From Gluconacetobacter sacchari (GTDB lineage Bacteria; Pseudomonadota; Alphaproteobacteria; Acetobacterales; Acetobacteraceae): a stretch of 64,000 bases of DNA. Positions within the stretch are counted from its first letter, which is position 1. The number at the start of each line of letters is the position of its first letter. Location of the stretch: positions 1 through 64,000 of the forward strand of contig NZ_JABEQJ010000005.1 in assembly GCF_014174255.1 (NCBI RefSeq), written 5' to 3'. A model generated the notes under the pieces. The model was not told where the DNA came from, did no database searches, and saw only the letters and a list, made by a program, of their open reading frames with translations. Made by a program: the position numbers and the translations under genes. Positions 27,892 to 37,566 of this stretch are shown here, piece by piece.

Positions 27892-28587
27892 TCAGCCCGC
27901 CGAGAACGAGGACACATCGACGCGCACGCCGGGGCCCATCGTCGAGGACAGGGCGGCCTTGCGCAGATAGGTGCCCTTGGCACCCGTCGGCTTGGCCTTC
28001 TGCACCGCATCGACGAAGGCGCGGATGTTCTCGATCAGCTTGTCGCTGTCGAACGACGCCTTGCCGATCCCGGCATGGATGATGCCAGCCTTCTCGGCGC
28101 GATACTCGACCTGGCCGGACTTGGCCGCCGTCACGGCGCCCTTCACATCCATGGTCACCGTGCCCAGCTTCGGGTTCGGCATCAGGCCGCGCGGGCCCAG
28201 GATCTTGCCCAGCCGGCCGACCAGCGCCATCATGTCGGGGGTCGCGATGCAGCGGTCGAAGGCGATCTCGCCAGCCTGGATCTTCTCGGCCAGGTCCTCG
28301 GCACCCACCACGTCGGCCCCGGCGGCCAGAGCCTCCTCGGCCTTCGCGCCACGGGCGAACACGCCCACGCGCAGGGTCTTGCCGGTGCCGTTCGGCAGCG
28401 ACAGCAGGCCGCGGACCATCTGGTCGGCATGGCGCGGATCGATGCCCAGGTTCAGCGAGATCTCGATCGTCTCGTCGAACTTGGCGGTCGCGGTCTGCTT
28501 CACCAGGCCGATCGCCTCGTCCAGGCCATAGGATTTGTTCCGGTCGACAGAGGCCTGGCCGGCCGTCAGACGCTTGTTCTTGGCCAT
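27892..28587 (-). CDS. rplA: 50S ribosomal protein L1
   Basis: L1 forms the mobile stalk that releases E-site tRNA and usually represses its own operon. 231 aa, full length, with [20 protein letters not shown] (about 36-55), the signature [19 protein letters not shown] (about 135-153) and [19 protein letters not shown] at the C-terminus. It starts four bases past rplK. Confidence 0.98.
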   Translation of the reverse strand: MAKNKRLTAGQASVDRNKSYGLDEAIGLVKQTATAKFDETIEISLNLGIDPRHADQMVRGLLSLPNGTGKTLRVGVFARGAKAEEALAAGADVVGAEDLAEKIQAGEIAFDRCIATPDMMALVGRLGKILGPRGLMPNPKLGTVTMDVKGAVTAAKSGQVEYRAEKAGIIHAGIGKASFDSDKLIENIRAFVDAVQKAKPTGAKGTYLRKAALSSTMGPGVRVDVSSFSAG

Positions 28588-28591
28588 GGGA

Positions 28592-29026
28592 TCAGCCCTC
28601 CACCACCGTAAGGCCCATCGAGCGGGCGGAACCGATCAGCATCCGCACGGCCCCGTCGATGTCGTTGGCATTCATGTCCTGCTTCTTCTGCTCGGCGATC
28701 TCGCGCAGCTGCGTCATCGTCACGCTGCCGACGGCGGCCGACTTGCCGACCGTCGAGCTGCCCTTCTTGATGTTCGCCGCCTTCATCAGGAAATAGGTGT
28801 TCGGCGGGGTCTTGGTGATGAAGGTGAAGGTGCGGTCGGCGAAGGCGGTGATGACGACCGGGATCGGCATGCCGGGCTCGAGGCCCTGCGTCTTGGCGTT
28901 GAACTCCTTGCAGAACTGCATGATGTTCAGGCCGCGCTGACCCAGCGCCGGGCCGACCGGCGGCGACGGATTCGCCTTGCCGGCGGGAATTTGTAGCTTG
29001 ATGTAGCCAACGATCTTTTTGGCCAT
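28592..29026 (-). CDS. rplK: 50S ribosomal protein L11
   Basis: L11 forms the GTPase-associated centre with 23S rRNA and senses stalled ribosomes for RelA. The ATG at 29026 ([20 protein letters not shown]) gives 144 aa. The Pro-rich segment [19 protein letters not shown] (about 21-39) and the C-terminal [10 protein letters not shown] are canonical. First gene of the rplKA-rplJL run. secE and nusG, its usual upstream neighbours, are replaced by an RND efflux operon. Confidence 0.97.
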   Translation of the reverse strand: MAKKIVGYIKLQIPAGKANPSPPVGPALGQRGLNIMQFCKEFNAKTQGLEPGMPIPVVITAFADRTFTFITKTPPNTYFLMKAANIKKGSSTVGKSAAVGSVTMTQLREIAEQKKQDMNANDIDGAVRMLIGSARSMGLTVVEG

Positions 29027-29125
29027 ATCCGGGGCTCCTGACTGTTTCACCCGGACCGCGGTTCGTGCGGCCGGTCCACCGTGCAAGACGGCGGACGCGG
29101 CCTCCCGCGTTCCGTAAGAGGCGGG

Positions 29126-29155
29126 TCCCTACCCCTATTGCACCGGCCTTGTCAA
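29126..29155 (-). promoter_or_regulatory. Promoter-like sequence for rplK-rplA
   Basis: On the minus strand a perfect TTGACA (29150-29155) is followed after 18 bases by TAGGGA (29126-29131), a weak -10. The -35 lies inside the last codons of the efflux outer-membrane gene, and the transcript would begin about 90 bases before rplK. This would insulate the ribosomal genes from the efflux operon upstream. Confidence 0.5.
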
Positions 29156-30766
29156 GCCCGTCCCACCCAGTCCGGCCCCGGTCAGGTTCAACTGGTCCGG
29201 CCCGCTGCCGGTCGCGATGCCGCCCGCCTCCTTGGGCACGCGCAGCCCCTCATATTGCAGCGGCGCGAAGGGCATGACCGACTTGTCCGAGGGCAACTGG
29301 GCCCGCGACCACCCACCGCCCAGCGCACGCACCAGCGCCACCGTCGCCTGGTGCCGCCGGGTCTCGACCTGCACCTCGGCGATGCGCGCGGTCAGGGCGG
29401 CGATCTGCGCCACCACCACGTCCAGGTAGTTGGTCAGCCCGCCGGTATACAGCGCCATGGTCATGCCCTGGGTCCGCACCGCGGCCTGCACCGACTGGTG
29501 CTGCTGCTTCAGCTCGGCGCGCAACTGCCCGGTCAATGTCAGCCCGTCCTCGACATCCTGGAACGCCCCCAGCACCACGCCGCGATAATTGTCCTCGGCC
29601 AGGCGATATTGCGACCAGGTCCGTTGCAGCTCGGCGCGGCGCAGCCCGCCCTGGAACAGCGGCATCACCGCCTGCACGGCATAGGAATACATGCTGTTCG
29701 ACAGGTCGGCGAGCGTGAAGCCGTTATCCATGAACCCGGTCATCGCGTTCACCGACACGTTCGGATAGAACGCGGCGCGCGACACGCCGATGGCCCGGTT
29801 GGCCTGCGCCATCTCCCGCTCGGCGGCCGCCACGTCCGGCCGCCGTTCCAGCAGGGCGGAGGGCAGCAGCAGCGGCACCCCCACGTCGGGGAAATGCATC
29901 TGGCTTTCCGGCTCCAGATGGAACGATGCCGGCGCCACGCCCACCAGCACCGCGATCGCATGTTCCAGCACGGCCCGCCGCGCCAGCAGGTCGGTTTCCT
30001 GCGCCTGGGTGGCATAGAGCTGGTTTTCGGCGCGCGACACGTCCAGCCCGGCGGCGATCGCCCCGGCCTGGCGCATGCGGGTGATCTGCACCGCGAGCGT
30101 GTAGGTGCGGATCGAGTCGCGATAGACCGCGTCCTGCACGTCCAGCCCGCGCAGGGCGATATAGTCGGACGCCAGTTCGGCATCGATGCTCAGCCGCGTC
30201 ACCGCGTAATCCGCCGCGCGTTCCTGCGCCTCCTGCACCCGCATCCGCTTGCGGTTGCGGATCGCCGACCAGAAATCGGGCTCCCAGGTCGCGGTGCCGC
30301 TATATTGCTCCGACGACATGTAGGTCGGGCCGGTCGCGCCATGCCCGCGCCACAGCCGATGCTGCGACGCCTTGTTTTTTCCGGCACCCGCGCCGAGCGC
30401 GACCTGCGGATACAGGCCCGCCTGGGCCTCGGCCGCCATGTCGCGCGCCTGGGTAAACGTCTCGGCCGCCACCTGTAGGTCTGGGTTGACGCGATTGGCC
30501 TGCTCTTCCAGCCGGTTCAGCGCCGGGTCGTTGAACAGCGTCCACCAGTCCCCCCGCAGCGCCGCCGCATCGGGCGCGGCATAGCGCATCATGCCCGCGC
30601 CCTTCCAGTCGTCGGGCAGGACGAAATGATCGGGATGATAGGACGGCGCCATGTCGCACCCGGCCAGGCCGGCCAACAGCGCCAGGCCGCCGGCCAGACG
30701 GGCCGCATGCCGCAGCCGGCGGGCGGAATGGCGCCGCGCTCGCCGCGCGGGAGAGGACAGGGTCAT
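29135..30766 (-). CDS. RND efflux outer-membrane lipoprotein (NodT/OprM family)
   Basis: Outer-membrane channel of a tripartite efflux pump, homotrimeric in this family. 543 aa with an N-terminal signal and lipobox LAGC (Cys37 predicted to be lipidated). Two outer-membrane efflux repeats follow, including the typical LLPSALLERRPDVAAAEREM sequence and the tail of coiled helices in each half. Its start overlaps the adaptor gene by four bases (ATGA). Last gene of the efflux operon; substrate unknown. Confidence 0.93.
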   Translation of the reverse strand: MTLSSPARRARRHSARRLRHAARLAGGLALLAGLAGCDMAPSYHPDHFVLPDDWKGAGMMRYAAPDAAALRGDWWTLFNDPALNRLEEQANRVNPDLQVAAETFTQARDMAAEAQAGLYPQVALGAGAGKNKASQHRLWRGHGATGPTYMSSEQYSGTATWEPDFWSAIRNRKRMRVQEAQERAADYAVTRLSIDAELASDYIALRGLDVQDAVYRDSIRTYTLAVQITRMRQAGAIAAGLDVSRAENQLYATQAQETDLLARRAVLEHAIAVLVGVAPASFHLEPESQMHFPDVGVPLLLPSALLERRPDVAAAEREMAQANRAIGVSRAAFYPNVSVNAMTGFMDNGFTLADLSNSMYSYAVQAVMPLFQGGLRRAELQRTWSQYRLAEDNYRGVVLGAFQDVEDGLTLTGQLRAELKQQHQSVQAAVRTQGMTMALYTGGLTNYLDVVVAQIAALTARIAEVQVETRRHQATVALVRALGGGWSRAQLPSDKSVMPFAPLQYEGLRVPKEAGGIATGSGPDQLNLTGAGLGGTGLTRPVQ

Positions 30767-32061
30767 TGACGGGCTCCCGCCTCCTCCGAGCCGGACCGAT
30801 CGTTCGGCATGGCGCGGACATCATCGGTGCGCGCCGGCTCCGGGCTGGTGCCCGCCTGCGCGTTGTAGCCCGGCGTCGCATCCACCACCCGCACCTCCTG
30901 CCCGTCCAGCAGGCCCGCCGAGGGGTTGTTGATCAGCCGATCGGTCAGTTTCAGCCCACCGCGGATCTGCACCATCGTGCCCAGATTGGTCCCCACCGTC
31001 ACATTATGCAGGCGCACGCGGTTATGCTCGTCGACCAGCGCCACCTGCATGCCCTCGGCGCGGAAGATCAGCGCCCCCTCCGGAATCACCAGGATCGTCG
31101 GGTCGCCCGGCGCGCTGAAATGGACCGTGGCGTAGGAATCGGGCCACAGGGTGCGGTCGCTGTTGTCCAGCGTCAGCTCGGTGGTCACGGTCCGGGTGGC
31201 GGCGTTGAACGCGGCGGCGGTGGCCAGGAACGTCGCCTTGTACACCCGGCCCGGATGCTGCGGCACCGTCACCTCGGCCGTCAGCTTCGGGCTGATGATG
31301 TCGGCGTAATCCTGCGGCACGGACACGAACACGCGCATGCGATGCACGTCGGCGACGCTGAACAGCTCCGTCGCCGTCCCGTGCGCGCTCACATCGCCGC
31401 CGCCGGCATTCACATAGTCGCCGACATCGGCCAGGCGCGAGGTCACCACCCCGTCGAACGGGGCGACGATCTGCTTGAATCCGATCAGCGCCGCATAGCG
31501 CGACACCTCATGCCGCGCGGCTTCCACCTGCGCCTGCTCGGCCTCGGCGTTCGCGGCCTGCACGTCGACTTCCTGCTGCGACACGGCCTGGGTACCCTGC
31601 AACGCCTTCCAGCGCCTGGCCGTGATCTGCGCCAGCTTGTAGCGCGCCATCGCCACGTCGAAATTCGCCTTAGACGCCGCGTATTGCGCATCCAGCCCCG
31701 GCGTGTCGATGGTGGCCAGCACGTCGCCCGCCTTCACCTCGGCGCCGAAATCCTTGTACCACATGCGCACATAGCCCGAGACCTGGGCATAGATCGGCGC
31801 CAGGTACCAGGCCGAGATATTGCCCGGCAGGTCCAGCGTGCGGATGCTCGGCCCCCTGGCGGGCGAAACAAGCTGCACCCGGGGGATCGCGGCGTCCTCG
31901 GTCCGGTGGCGCAGCGACGCCAGATGCGCCTGCCGCTGGATGATCCCGCCGCCGACCACCACCAGGGCGAGAATGACGCCGGCGCCGGCCAGGAGCTTCC
32001 CGCGTCGCGACGGTCCCTGTCCGGCTGGTCCCGGCCCGCGGGTCTGTTCCACGGCGCTCAT
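30763..32061 (-). CDS. RND efflux periplasmic adaptor (HlyD/AcrA family)
   Basis: Membrane-fusion protein that links the inner-membrane permease to the outer-membrane channel. 432 aa: an N-terminal membrane anchor (about 25-42), the lipoyl half-motif VKAGDVLATIDTPGLDAQY, a helical hairpin (about 120-185) and the second lipoyl half with QIVAPFDGVVTSRLADVGDYV, followed by beta-barrel sequence. It overlaps the permease stop and the outer-membrane gene start by four bases each. Confidence 0.93.
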   Translation of the reverse strand: MSAVEQTRGPGPAGQGPSRRGKLLAGAGVILALVVVGGGIIQRQAHLASLRHRTEDAAIPRVQLVSPARGPSIRTLDLPGNISAWYLAPIYAQVSGYVRMWYKDFGAEVKAGDVLATIDTPGLDAQYAASKANFDVAMARYKLAQITARRWKALQGTQAVSQQEVDVQAANAEAEQAQVEAARHEVSRYAALIGFKQIVAPFDGVVTSRLADVGDYVNAGGGDVSAHGTATELFSVADVHRMRVFVSVPQDYADIISPKLTAEVTVPQHPGRVYKATFLATAAAFNAATRTVTTELTLDNSDRTLWPDSYATVHFSAPGDPTILVIPEGALIFRAEGMQVALVDEHNRVRLHNVTVGTNLGTMVQIRGGLKLTDRLINNPSAGLLDGQEVRVVDATPGYNAQAGTSPEPARTDDVRAMPNDRSGSEEAGARQ

Positions 32062-35000
32062 GCGCGTTCTCCTTCGGCGCTACTATGTCTCTCGGATCGC
32101 CGGCCATGCAGCAGGGCGAAGACGCAGGGCACGAACAGCAGCGTCGCCACCGTCGCCATCATCAGGCCCCCCATCACCGCCCGGCCCAGCGGCGCGTTCT
32201 GCGAATTGCTCAGCGACATCGGCAGCATGCCGATGATCATGGCCGATGCCGTCATCAGCACCGGCCGGATACGCTCGAACCCGGCCTCGATCGCCGCCTT
32301 CACGGCATCGCCATGCACGTCCAGCCGCTCGCGGGCAAAGGCCACGACCAGGATCGAATTCGCGGTCGCGGTGCCCATGCACATGATCGCGCCCGTCAGC
32401 GCCGGCACCGACAGCGTGGTGTGCGTCAGGAACAGGCTCCACGAGATCCCCGCCAGCGCGCCGGGCAGCGCGGTGATGATGATGAACGGATCCAGCCACG
32501 ACTGGAAATTGACGACGATGATCAGGTACACGAGCAGGATCGACATCGCGAGGCCGATGCCAAGCTGGCGATAGGCGCCGTTCATCGTCGTCGCCTGCCC
32601 GCGCACCACCATGCTGGAGCCGCGCGGCAGGTCGTGGCGCGACGCGTCCACCACCCGGTTCACAGCGCGCGAGACCGTGCCCAGGTCCAGCCCGTCATTG
32701 GTGGCGTAGATGTCGAACACGGGCATGATATTATAGTGCCCGACCTCCCCCGGCGTCCCCGTCTGCACGATCTGGCTCAGCCCGCCCAGGATCTGGGGGG
32801 GCGCGCCGGTCGGGTTGCCGTCGCCCCGGTCGATCGGGATCGTCTCCAGGTCGTTCAGCGTCTGCAGGAATTGCAGCGGCGTCAGGATATCGACCAGATG
32901 CGACACCCCGGTCTTGGGGTCGAGCCAGTAGGTCGGCGAGACCTGCCCGCTGCCCGACAGGGTCGCCAGCGTATTGTTGGCGACATCCGCCTCCGTCAGC
33001 CCGGTCCCCAGCGCGAACGAGCGGCGCGCGTTCACCCGCAGGGTGGGCGTGTTCATCGGCTCCTGCACCGTCACGTCGGTCAGGCCGGTCACATGGCGCA
33101 GCCGTTCCGCCAGATGCTGGGCGAAGGTGAAATTATCCATCAGGTCGCGGCCGCTGACCTGCACGTCGATCGGCGCGGGCAGGCCGAAATTGAGGATCTT
33201 CGCGGTCAGGTCGGCAGGCATGAACGTGATCTCGGTGCCCGGGAAACGCTCGGCCAGCCCACGCCGCAGGATGTTGCGGAAGGACGCGACCGGCGAGTCG
33301 TCGTCATGCAGCGTGACGGTCAGGTCGCAATCCTGGGTGCCGACGGTCGGCGTCGGGATGAAGGCCTGGTTCAGTCCGCTGAAGGGCAACCCGCAATTCG
33401 CCACGATACTGTCGACCTGCCCCGGCAGCAGGGCATGGATCTCGTCGCTGACCAGCATCGAGATCTTGCCGGACACGTTCAGCTTGGTCCCCATCGGCGC
33501 GCGCATATGGATCGCCAGCGCATTCGAATTGATCTCGGGGAAGAAATCCTGGCCGACGAAGATCAGCAGCAGCATCGAGCCGACCGCCAGCGCCAGGAAG
33601 GACGCGAGAAAGCGCGTGCGCGACGCCACCAGCCCGGTCAGCAGGTCGCGATAGCGGTGGCGGAAGGCGGTGAATTTCGCCTCGAACCCTTGCTGGAAGC
33701 GGCCGAAGACCCCTTTCGGCGGCGCGTGGCCGTGCCTGGCGGCGTCATGGGCCGCCACCTGGGCCGCCAGCAGGTATTTCGCCATGGTCGGCACCAGCGT
33801 CCGCGACAGGATGAACGAGGCGATCATCGCGAAGATGATGGCCTCGGCCATCGGCATGAACAGCCACCCGGCCACGCCGGTCAGCTGGAACAGCGGCATC
33901 CAGACGACGCAGATGCACATCGTGGAGACGAAGGTCGGTACCACGATCTGGTTGGCCGCGTCGATGATCGCGGTTTCCAGATCCTTGTCCATCTCCAGAT
34001 GGGCATCGATATTCTCGATCATGACGGTGGCGTCGTCGACCAGGATACCGACGGCCAGCGCCAGCCCGCCCAGCGTCATGACGTTGATCGTCTGCCCGGC
34101 CCAGCCCAGCCCGATGATCGAGCACAGCATGGCCAGCGGGATCGAGGTGGCGATAATGACCGTGGAGCGCCACGAGCCCAGGAACAGCAGCACCACCAGG
34201 CTGGTCAGCAGGGCGGCGGTTCCCATTTCCTGGACCACGTCGCGCACCGCGTCCTTCACGAAGGTCGAGGCGTCGTTGAGGATATGGATCTGCACGCCCG
34301 GCGGCAGCGTCGCGGTGACCGAGGGCAGCAGCGCCTTCACCCCGGACACGACGTCGAGGGTCGAGGCATCGCCGCTCTTCATGATGACGATCAGCACCGC
34401 CTGGTGCCCCTTGACCAGCACCATGTTGGTCTGCGGCGGCCCGCCCGAATGCACCCACGCCACGTCGCGCAGATAGACCACCGAATTGCCCACCTGCTTG
34501 ACCGGGATCTCGTTGAACGTATCGATCTCGCGCGGCGAGGCGTTGGTCTGCACCATCCAGTCGAAGGCGCCGATCTGCTGGTCGCCCGCCGGCAGCACGA
34601 TGTTCTGCTTGCCCAGCGCGTTGCCCACGTCGGTCGCCGACAGCCCGTGCGCCAGCAGCTTGGCCTGGTCGAGTTCGACCATGATGTTGCCCGGCTGGCC
34701 GCCATACGGGTTGGGGATCGCCGCCCCCGCCACCGACACCAGGGCCGGCCGGATCAGGTTCGACGACATGTCGTAGATCTGCGACGCCGTCATCGAATCC
34801 GACGAGACCTGAAGCGTCAGGACCGGCACCGAGGACGCGTTGTAGGTCAGCACCAGCGGCGGGGTCATGCCGGTCGGCATCTGCTTGATCACGGTCTGCG
34901 AAACCGACGTGATCTGCGTCTGGGCGACCGCGGTATCGGTGCCCGGCTGGAAGAACACCTTGACGATGCCGCGCCCGTAATAGGACTGGCTTTCGATATG

Positions 35001-35240
35001 CTCGATATTGTTGACGGTCGCGGTCAGCGCGCGCTCGTAATAATAGATCACGCGGCCGGACATGTCTTCCGGCATCAGGCCGGTATAGCCCCAGACGATC
35101 GCGACCACGGGGATCTTGATGCTGGGAAAGACGTCGGTCGGAGTCTGGACCATCGACCGGACACCGAAGACGACGATCAGGATCGAAAGGACGACGAACG
35201 TATAGGGCCGCTTGAGCGCGGTGACGACAATGGCGTTCAT
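32058..35240 (-). CDS. RND efflux permease (AcrB/HAE-like)
   Basis: Proton-driven inner-membrane pump. The ATG at 35240 (MNAIVVTALKRPYTFVVLSI) gives 1060 aa; the open frame upstream has no homology. The TM4 proton-relay pair is present (VDDA, D402/D403). The TM10 segment reads GTATANSIL where AcrB has GLSAKNAIL, so the relay lysine (K940 in AcrB) appears replaced by alanine. The broad permease family is clear from the paired large periplasmic loops; substrate is unknown. A two-component pair lies directly upstream, a plausible regulator. The 170-base gap 35241-35410 holds only weak promoter-like sequence. Confidence 0.93.
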   Translation of the reverse strand: MNAIVVTALKRPYTFVVLSILIVVFGVRSMVQTPTDVFPSIKIPVVAIVWGYTGLMPEDMSGRVIYYYERALTATVNNIEHIESQSYYGRGIVKVFFQPGTDTAVAQTQITSVSQTVIKQMPTGMTPPLVLTYNASSVPVLTLQVSSDSMTASQIYDMSSNLIRPALVSVAGAAIPNPYGGQPGNIMVELDQAKLLAHGLSATDVGNALGKQNIVLPAGDQQIGAFDWMVQTNASPREIDTFNEIPVKQVGNSVVYLRDVAWVHSGGPPQTNMVLVKGHQAVLIVIMKSGDASTLDVVSGVKALLPSVTATLPPGVQIHILNDASTFVKDAVRDVVQEMGTAALLTSLVVLLFLGSWRSTVIIATSIPLAMLCSIIGLGWAGQTINVMTLGGLALAVGILVDDATVMIENIDAHLEMDKDLETAIIDAANQIVVPTFVSTMCICVVWMPLFQLTGVAGWLFMPMAEAIIFAMIASFILSRTLVPTMAKYLLAAQVAAHDAARHGHAPPKGVFGRFQQGFEAKFTAFRHRYRDLLTGLVASRTRFLASFLALAVGSMLLLIFVGQDFFPEINSNALAIHMRAPMGTKLNVSGKISMLVSDEIHALLPGQVDSIVANCGLPFSGLNQAFIPTPTVGTQDCDLTVTLHDDDSPVASFRNILRRGLAERFPGTEITFMPADLTAKILNFGLPAPIDVQVSGRDLMDNFTFAQHLAERLRHVTGLTDVTVQEPMNTPTLRVNARRSFALGTGLTEADVANNTLATLSGSGQVSPTYWLDPKTGVSHLVDILTPLQFLQTLNDLETIPIDRGDGNPTGAPPQILGGLSQIVQTGTPGEVGHYNIMPVFDIYATNDGLDLGTVSRAVNRVVDASRHDLPRGSSMVVRGQATTMNGAYRQLGIGLAMSILLVYLIIVVNFQSWLDPFIIITALPGALAGISWSLFLTHTTLSVPALTGAIMCMGTATANSILVVAFARERLDVHGDAVKAAIEAGFERIRPVLMTASAMIIGMLPMSLSNSQNAPLGRAVMGGLMMATVATLLFVPCVFALLHGRRSERHSSAEGERA

Positions 35241-35410
35241 GCGCGGCGCGAACCCCCTGCGCGCGGAGTCGCGCGCCGTCCGTCCGCCCTGTTCCCCACG
35301 CCCCTGCGATCTGGCCCGCAAGCGTGCATCGTCGTCACTCCCGATCGTTCGGGCGCTTCGTTAGCACGCCGTGCCGATGCGCCAATGAAATTTCCATTTA
35401 AAGACCCTGC

Positions 35411-36790
35411 TCAGGCCGGCGGAATGGCAACCGGCGCGGGCGGCGGGAACACGACGCCGAACAGCGCGCCCGGCCGCGCATCGTGCCGGCGGGCGCTGGA
35501 AATGCTCAGATGCGCGTTGTGCAGGCGCAGGATGGCCGAGACCAGGCTCAGCCCCAGCCCGCTGCCCGGCACATGGCGGCTCTTGTCCGAGCGATAGAAC
35601 CGGTTCAGCACCGCCTGGCGCTCCTGGGGCATGATACCGATGCCGGTATCGGCCACCTCCAGCCGCGCCCCGCCCTGGCCGTCGGGAAAGGTCGCCAGCG
35701 TGACATCGCCGCCGGTATCGGTGAATTTCAAGGCATTGTCGATCAGGTTCGCCAGCACCTCGATCAGCAGGTCGCGGTCGCCATGCACCGGCACCGGCAC
35801 CGGCGCCGCCAGCAGTTCCAGCCGGATCTGCTTGCCCTCGGCGATCGGCTCGTACAGGTCCACGATATCGGCCGCGATCTCGTTCAGGTCCAGCACCGCG
35901 AACCCGACCCGCCGCCGGGCATTCTCGATCTCCGCGATCCGCAGCAGCGCGGTGATGACGGAAAAACACTGGTCCAGGTCGTCGATCGCCCGCGCGATGA
36001 CGGTGCGCAGGTCGTCGGCCGACAGCGTGCCGGCCAGCGCGCGGTCCAGGGGTGTGCGCAGGTCATGGGCGATATCGTTCCCGACATCGCGGATCTCGCC
36101 CATTAGATGCTCCAGCCGGTCCAGCATGCGGTTCACGCTGCCGGCCAGGCGCTGCATCTCGTCGCGCTGCCGTCCGGCGGGCAGGCGCTCATGCAGGTCG
36201 CCATCCATGATCCGGTCGATCGCCTCATGCATCCGCGCCACCCGGCCCAGGGCGCGATGGCTCAGCACGATGCCGCACAGCAGCGCGAACAGCACCGTCG
36301 GCACGATCGAGACCAGCAGCGAATGGCGCATCATCAGCCGCCATTCCGCGATCATGTGCAGGCCGCGCCCCAGCACCAGTACCCGGTCGCCGGCCACCGG
36401 CACGGCCAGGATCCGCAGCACATAGGGCTCGTCCTCGTTGGGCCGGACGGTCAGCTCATGGACATGCCCGTCGACCACCAGCCCCTCGGGCCAGGTCCGC
36501 AGGTCGCCCGCGATGTGATGATGCGCGGAATCGAACAGCGCGGCCTGGTTGATCACCACGCGCAGGTCGTCGGTCGCGCGCTCGCCGATCTTGTGCTCCA
36601 GGTCCTGCGGCCGTTCCGGCGCCAGCAGGGTGGCCTCGCGATGCAGCAATTCGTCGGTGCGCCGGAACTCGAACGCCTTGGTCTGGGAATATCCGACAGC
36701 GAATTGCAGCGCCGCCGTGCCGATCATCGCCACCACCACCGCCAGCGTCAGGCGAAAGGTCGCGGTGCGCAGCACCTCGCCCGGCTGCAT
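35411..36790 (-). CDS. Two-component sensor histidine kinase
   Basis: Inner-membrane sensor. 459 aa: TM helix (about 12-33), a periplasmic sensor region, TM helix (about 158-178), HAMP linker, then the phosphoacceptor box DIAHDLRTPL (His242), the N box NLIDNALKF, the G1 box DTGIGIMP and the G2 box GSGLGLSLV. The gene follows its response regulator after three bases. The next operon downstream encodes RND efflux, so stress or efflux-substrate sensing is the likely role; the signal is unknown. Confidence 0.93.
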   Translation of the reverse strand: MQPGEVLRTATFRLTLAVVVAMIGTAALQFAVGYSQTKAFEFRRTDELLHREATLLAPERPQDLEHKIGERATDDLRVVINQAALFDSAHHHIAGDLRTWPEGLVVDGHVHELTVRPNEDEPYVLRILAVPVAGDRVLVLGRGLHMIAEWRLMMRHSLLVSIVPTVLFALLCGIVLSHRALGRVARMHEAIDRIMDGDLHERLPAGRQRDEMQRLAGSVNRMLDRLEHLMGEIRDVGNDIAHDLRTPLDRALAGTLSADDLRTVIARAIDDLDQCFSVITALLRIAEIENARRRVGFAVLDLNEIAADIVDLYEPIAEGKQIRLELLAAPVPVPVHGDRDLLIEVLANLIDNALKFTDTGGDVTLATFPDGQGGARLEVADTGIGIMPQERQAVLNRFYRSDKSRHVPGSGLGLSLVSAILRLHNAHLSISSARRHDARPGALFGVVFPPPAPVAIPPA

Positions 36791-36793
36791 GGG

Positions 36794-37552
36794 CTATTCG
36801 GCCACGCGCAGCATGAATCCGGTGCCCCGGATGCTCTGGATCAGCGGCACGGCGCCCGCCTCGTCGATCTTGCGCCGCAGCTTGCCGATATGAACGTCCA
36901 CCAGGTTGGTCTGCGGAACGAAGCGGTAATGCCACACATCTTCCAGCAGCATGGTGCGGGTCAGCACCTGGTTGGGCCGGCGCATCAGATATTCCAGCAG
37001 CCGGAATTCCCGCGGCAGCAGGTCGATCTCCTGCCCGTCCCGCGTCACCGTGCGCTCGATCAGGTCCATGCTCAGCGGCCCGACATGCAGCATGGTCTCG
37101 CGCGTATTGTTGGGCCGGCGCATCAGCGCCTCCAGCCGCGCCGCCAGCTCCTCCATCGCGAAGGGCTTGGTCAGGTAGTCGTCGCCGCCGGCCTTCAGCC
37201 CGCTCACCCGGTCATCGACCGCCGACAGCGCCGACAGCACCAGCACCGGGCTGGAAACCTGGCGCCCGCGCAGGGTCTCGATCAGCGTCAGCCCATCCAT
37301 CTCGGGCAGCATCCGGTCCACGATCATCACGTCGAACGTCTCGGCCAGCGCCGCCGCCAGCCCGGCCGGCCCGGTCTGGACATGGCGCACGGCAAAGCCC
37401 CGGCTTTCCAGCTCGTCGGCCACTTCCTGGGCGATCTTGCCGTCATCCTCGACCAGCAGCACCCGGGGCCAGCCCTCGCGGTCCGGTCCACCTTCCCCAC
37501 CCTGGGCAAACGGTTCCGTGGTCGATATCGCATTCATGGTCCGGTCAGGCAT
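36794..37552 (-). CDS. OmpR/PhoB-family response regulator
   Basis: DNA-binding regulator partner of the adjacent kinase. I start at the ATG at 37552 (252 aa); a TTG at 37570 overlapping the rmuC stop and an ATG at 37537 are alternatives. The receiver domain has the acidic pocket VEDD (34-37) and the phosphorylated Asp79 in VDRMLPEMDG, with the later conserved Lys in LTKPF. A winged-helix output domain follows (LPREFRLLEYLMRRPNQVLTR). It probably controls the RND genes downstream. Confidence 0.94.
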   Translation of the reverse strand: MPDRTMNAISTTEPFAQGGEGGPDREGWPRVLLVEDDGKIAQEVADELESRGFAVRHVQTGPAGLAAALAETFDVMIVDRMLPEMDGLTLIETLRGRQVSSPVLVLSALSAVDDRVSGLKAGGDDYLTKPFAMEELAARLEALMRRPNNTRETMLHVGPLSMDLIERTVTRDGQEIDLLPREFRLLEYLMRRPNQVLTRTMLLEDVWHYRFVPQTNLVDVHIGKLRRKIDEAGAVPLIQSIRGTGFMLRVAE

Positions 37553-37566
37553 GATCGCACCCCGCC

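Noticed and set aside
35384-35398. AT-rich GAAATTTC palindrome upstream of the RND genes, considered as a response-regulator site
   Set aside because: Only eight bases of symmetry and no second copy; not better than chance.
32085-35597. 1170-codon open frame on the plus strand
   Set aside because: Antisense to the RND permease; no domain, low-complexity basic sequence.
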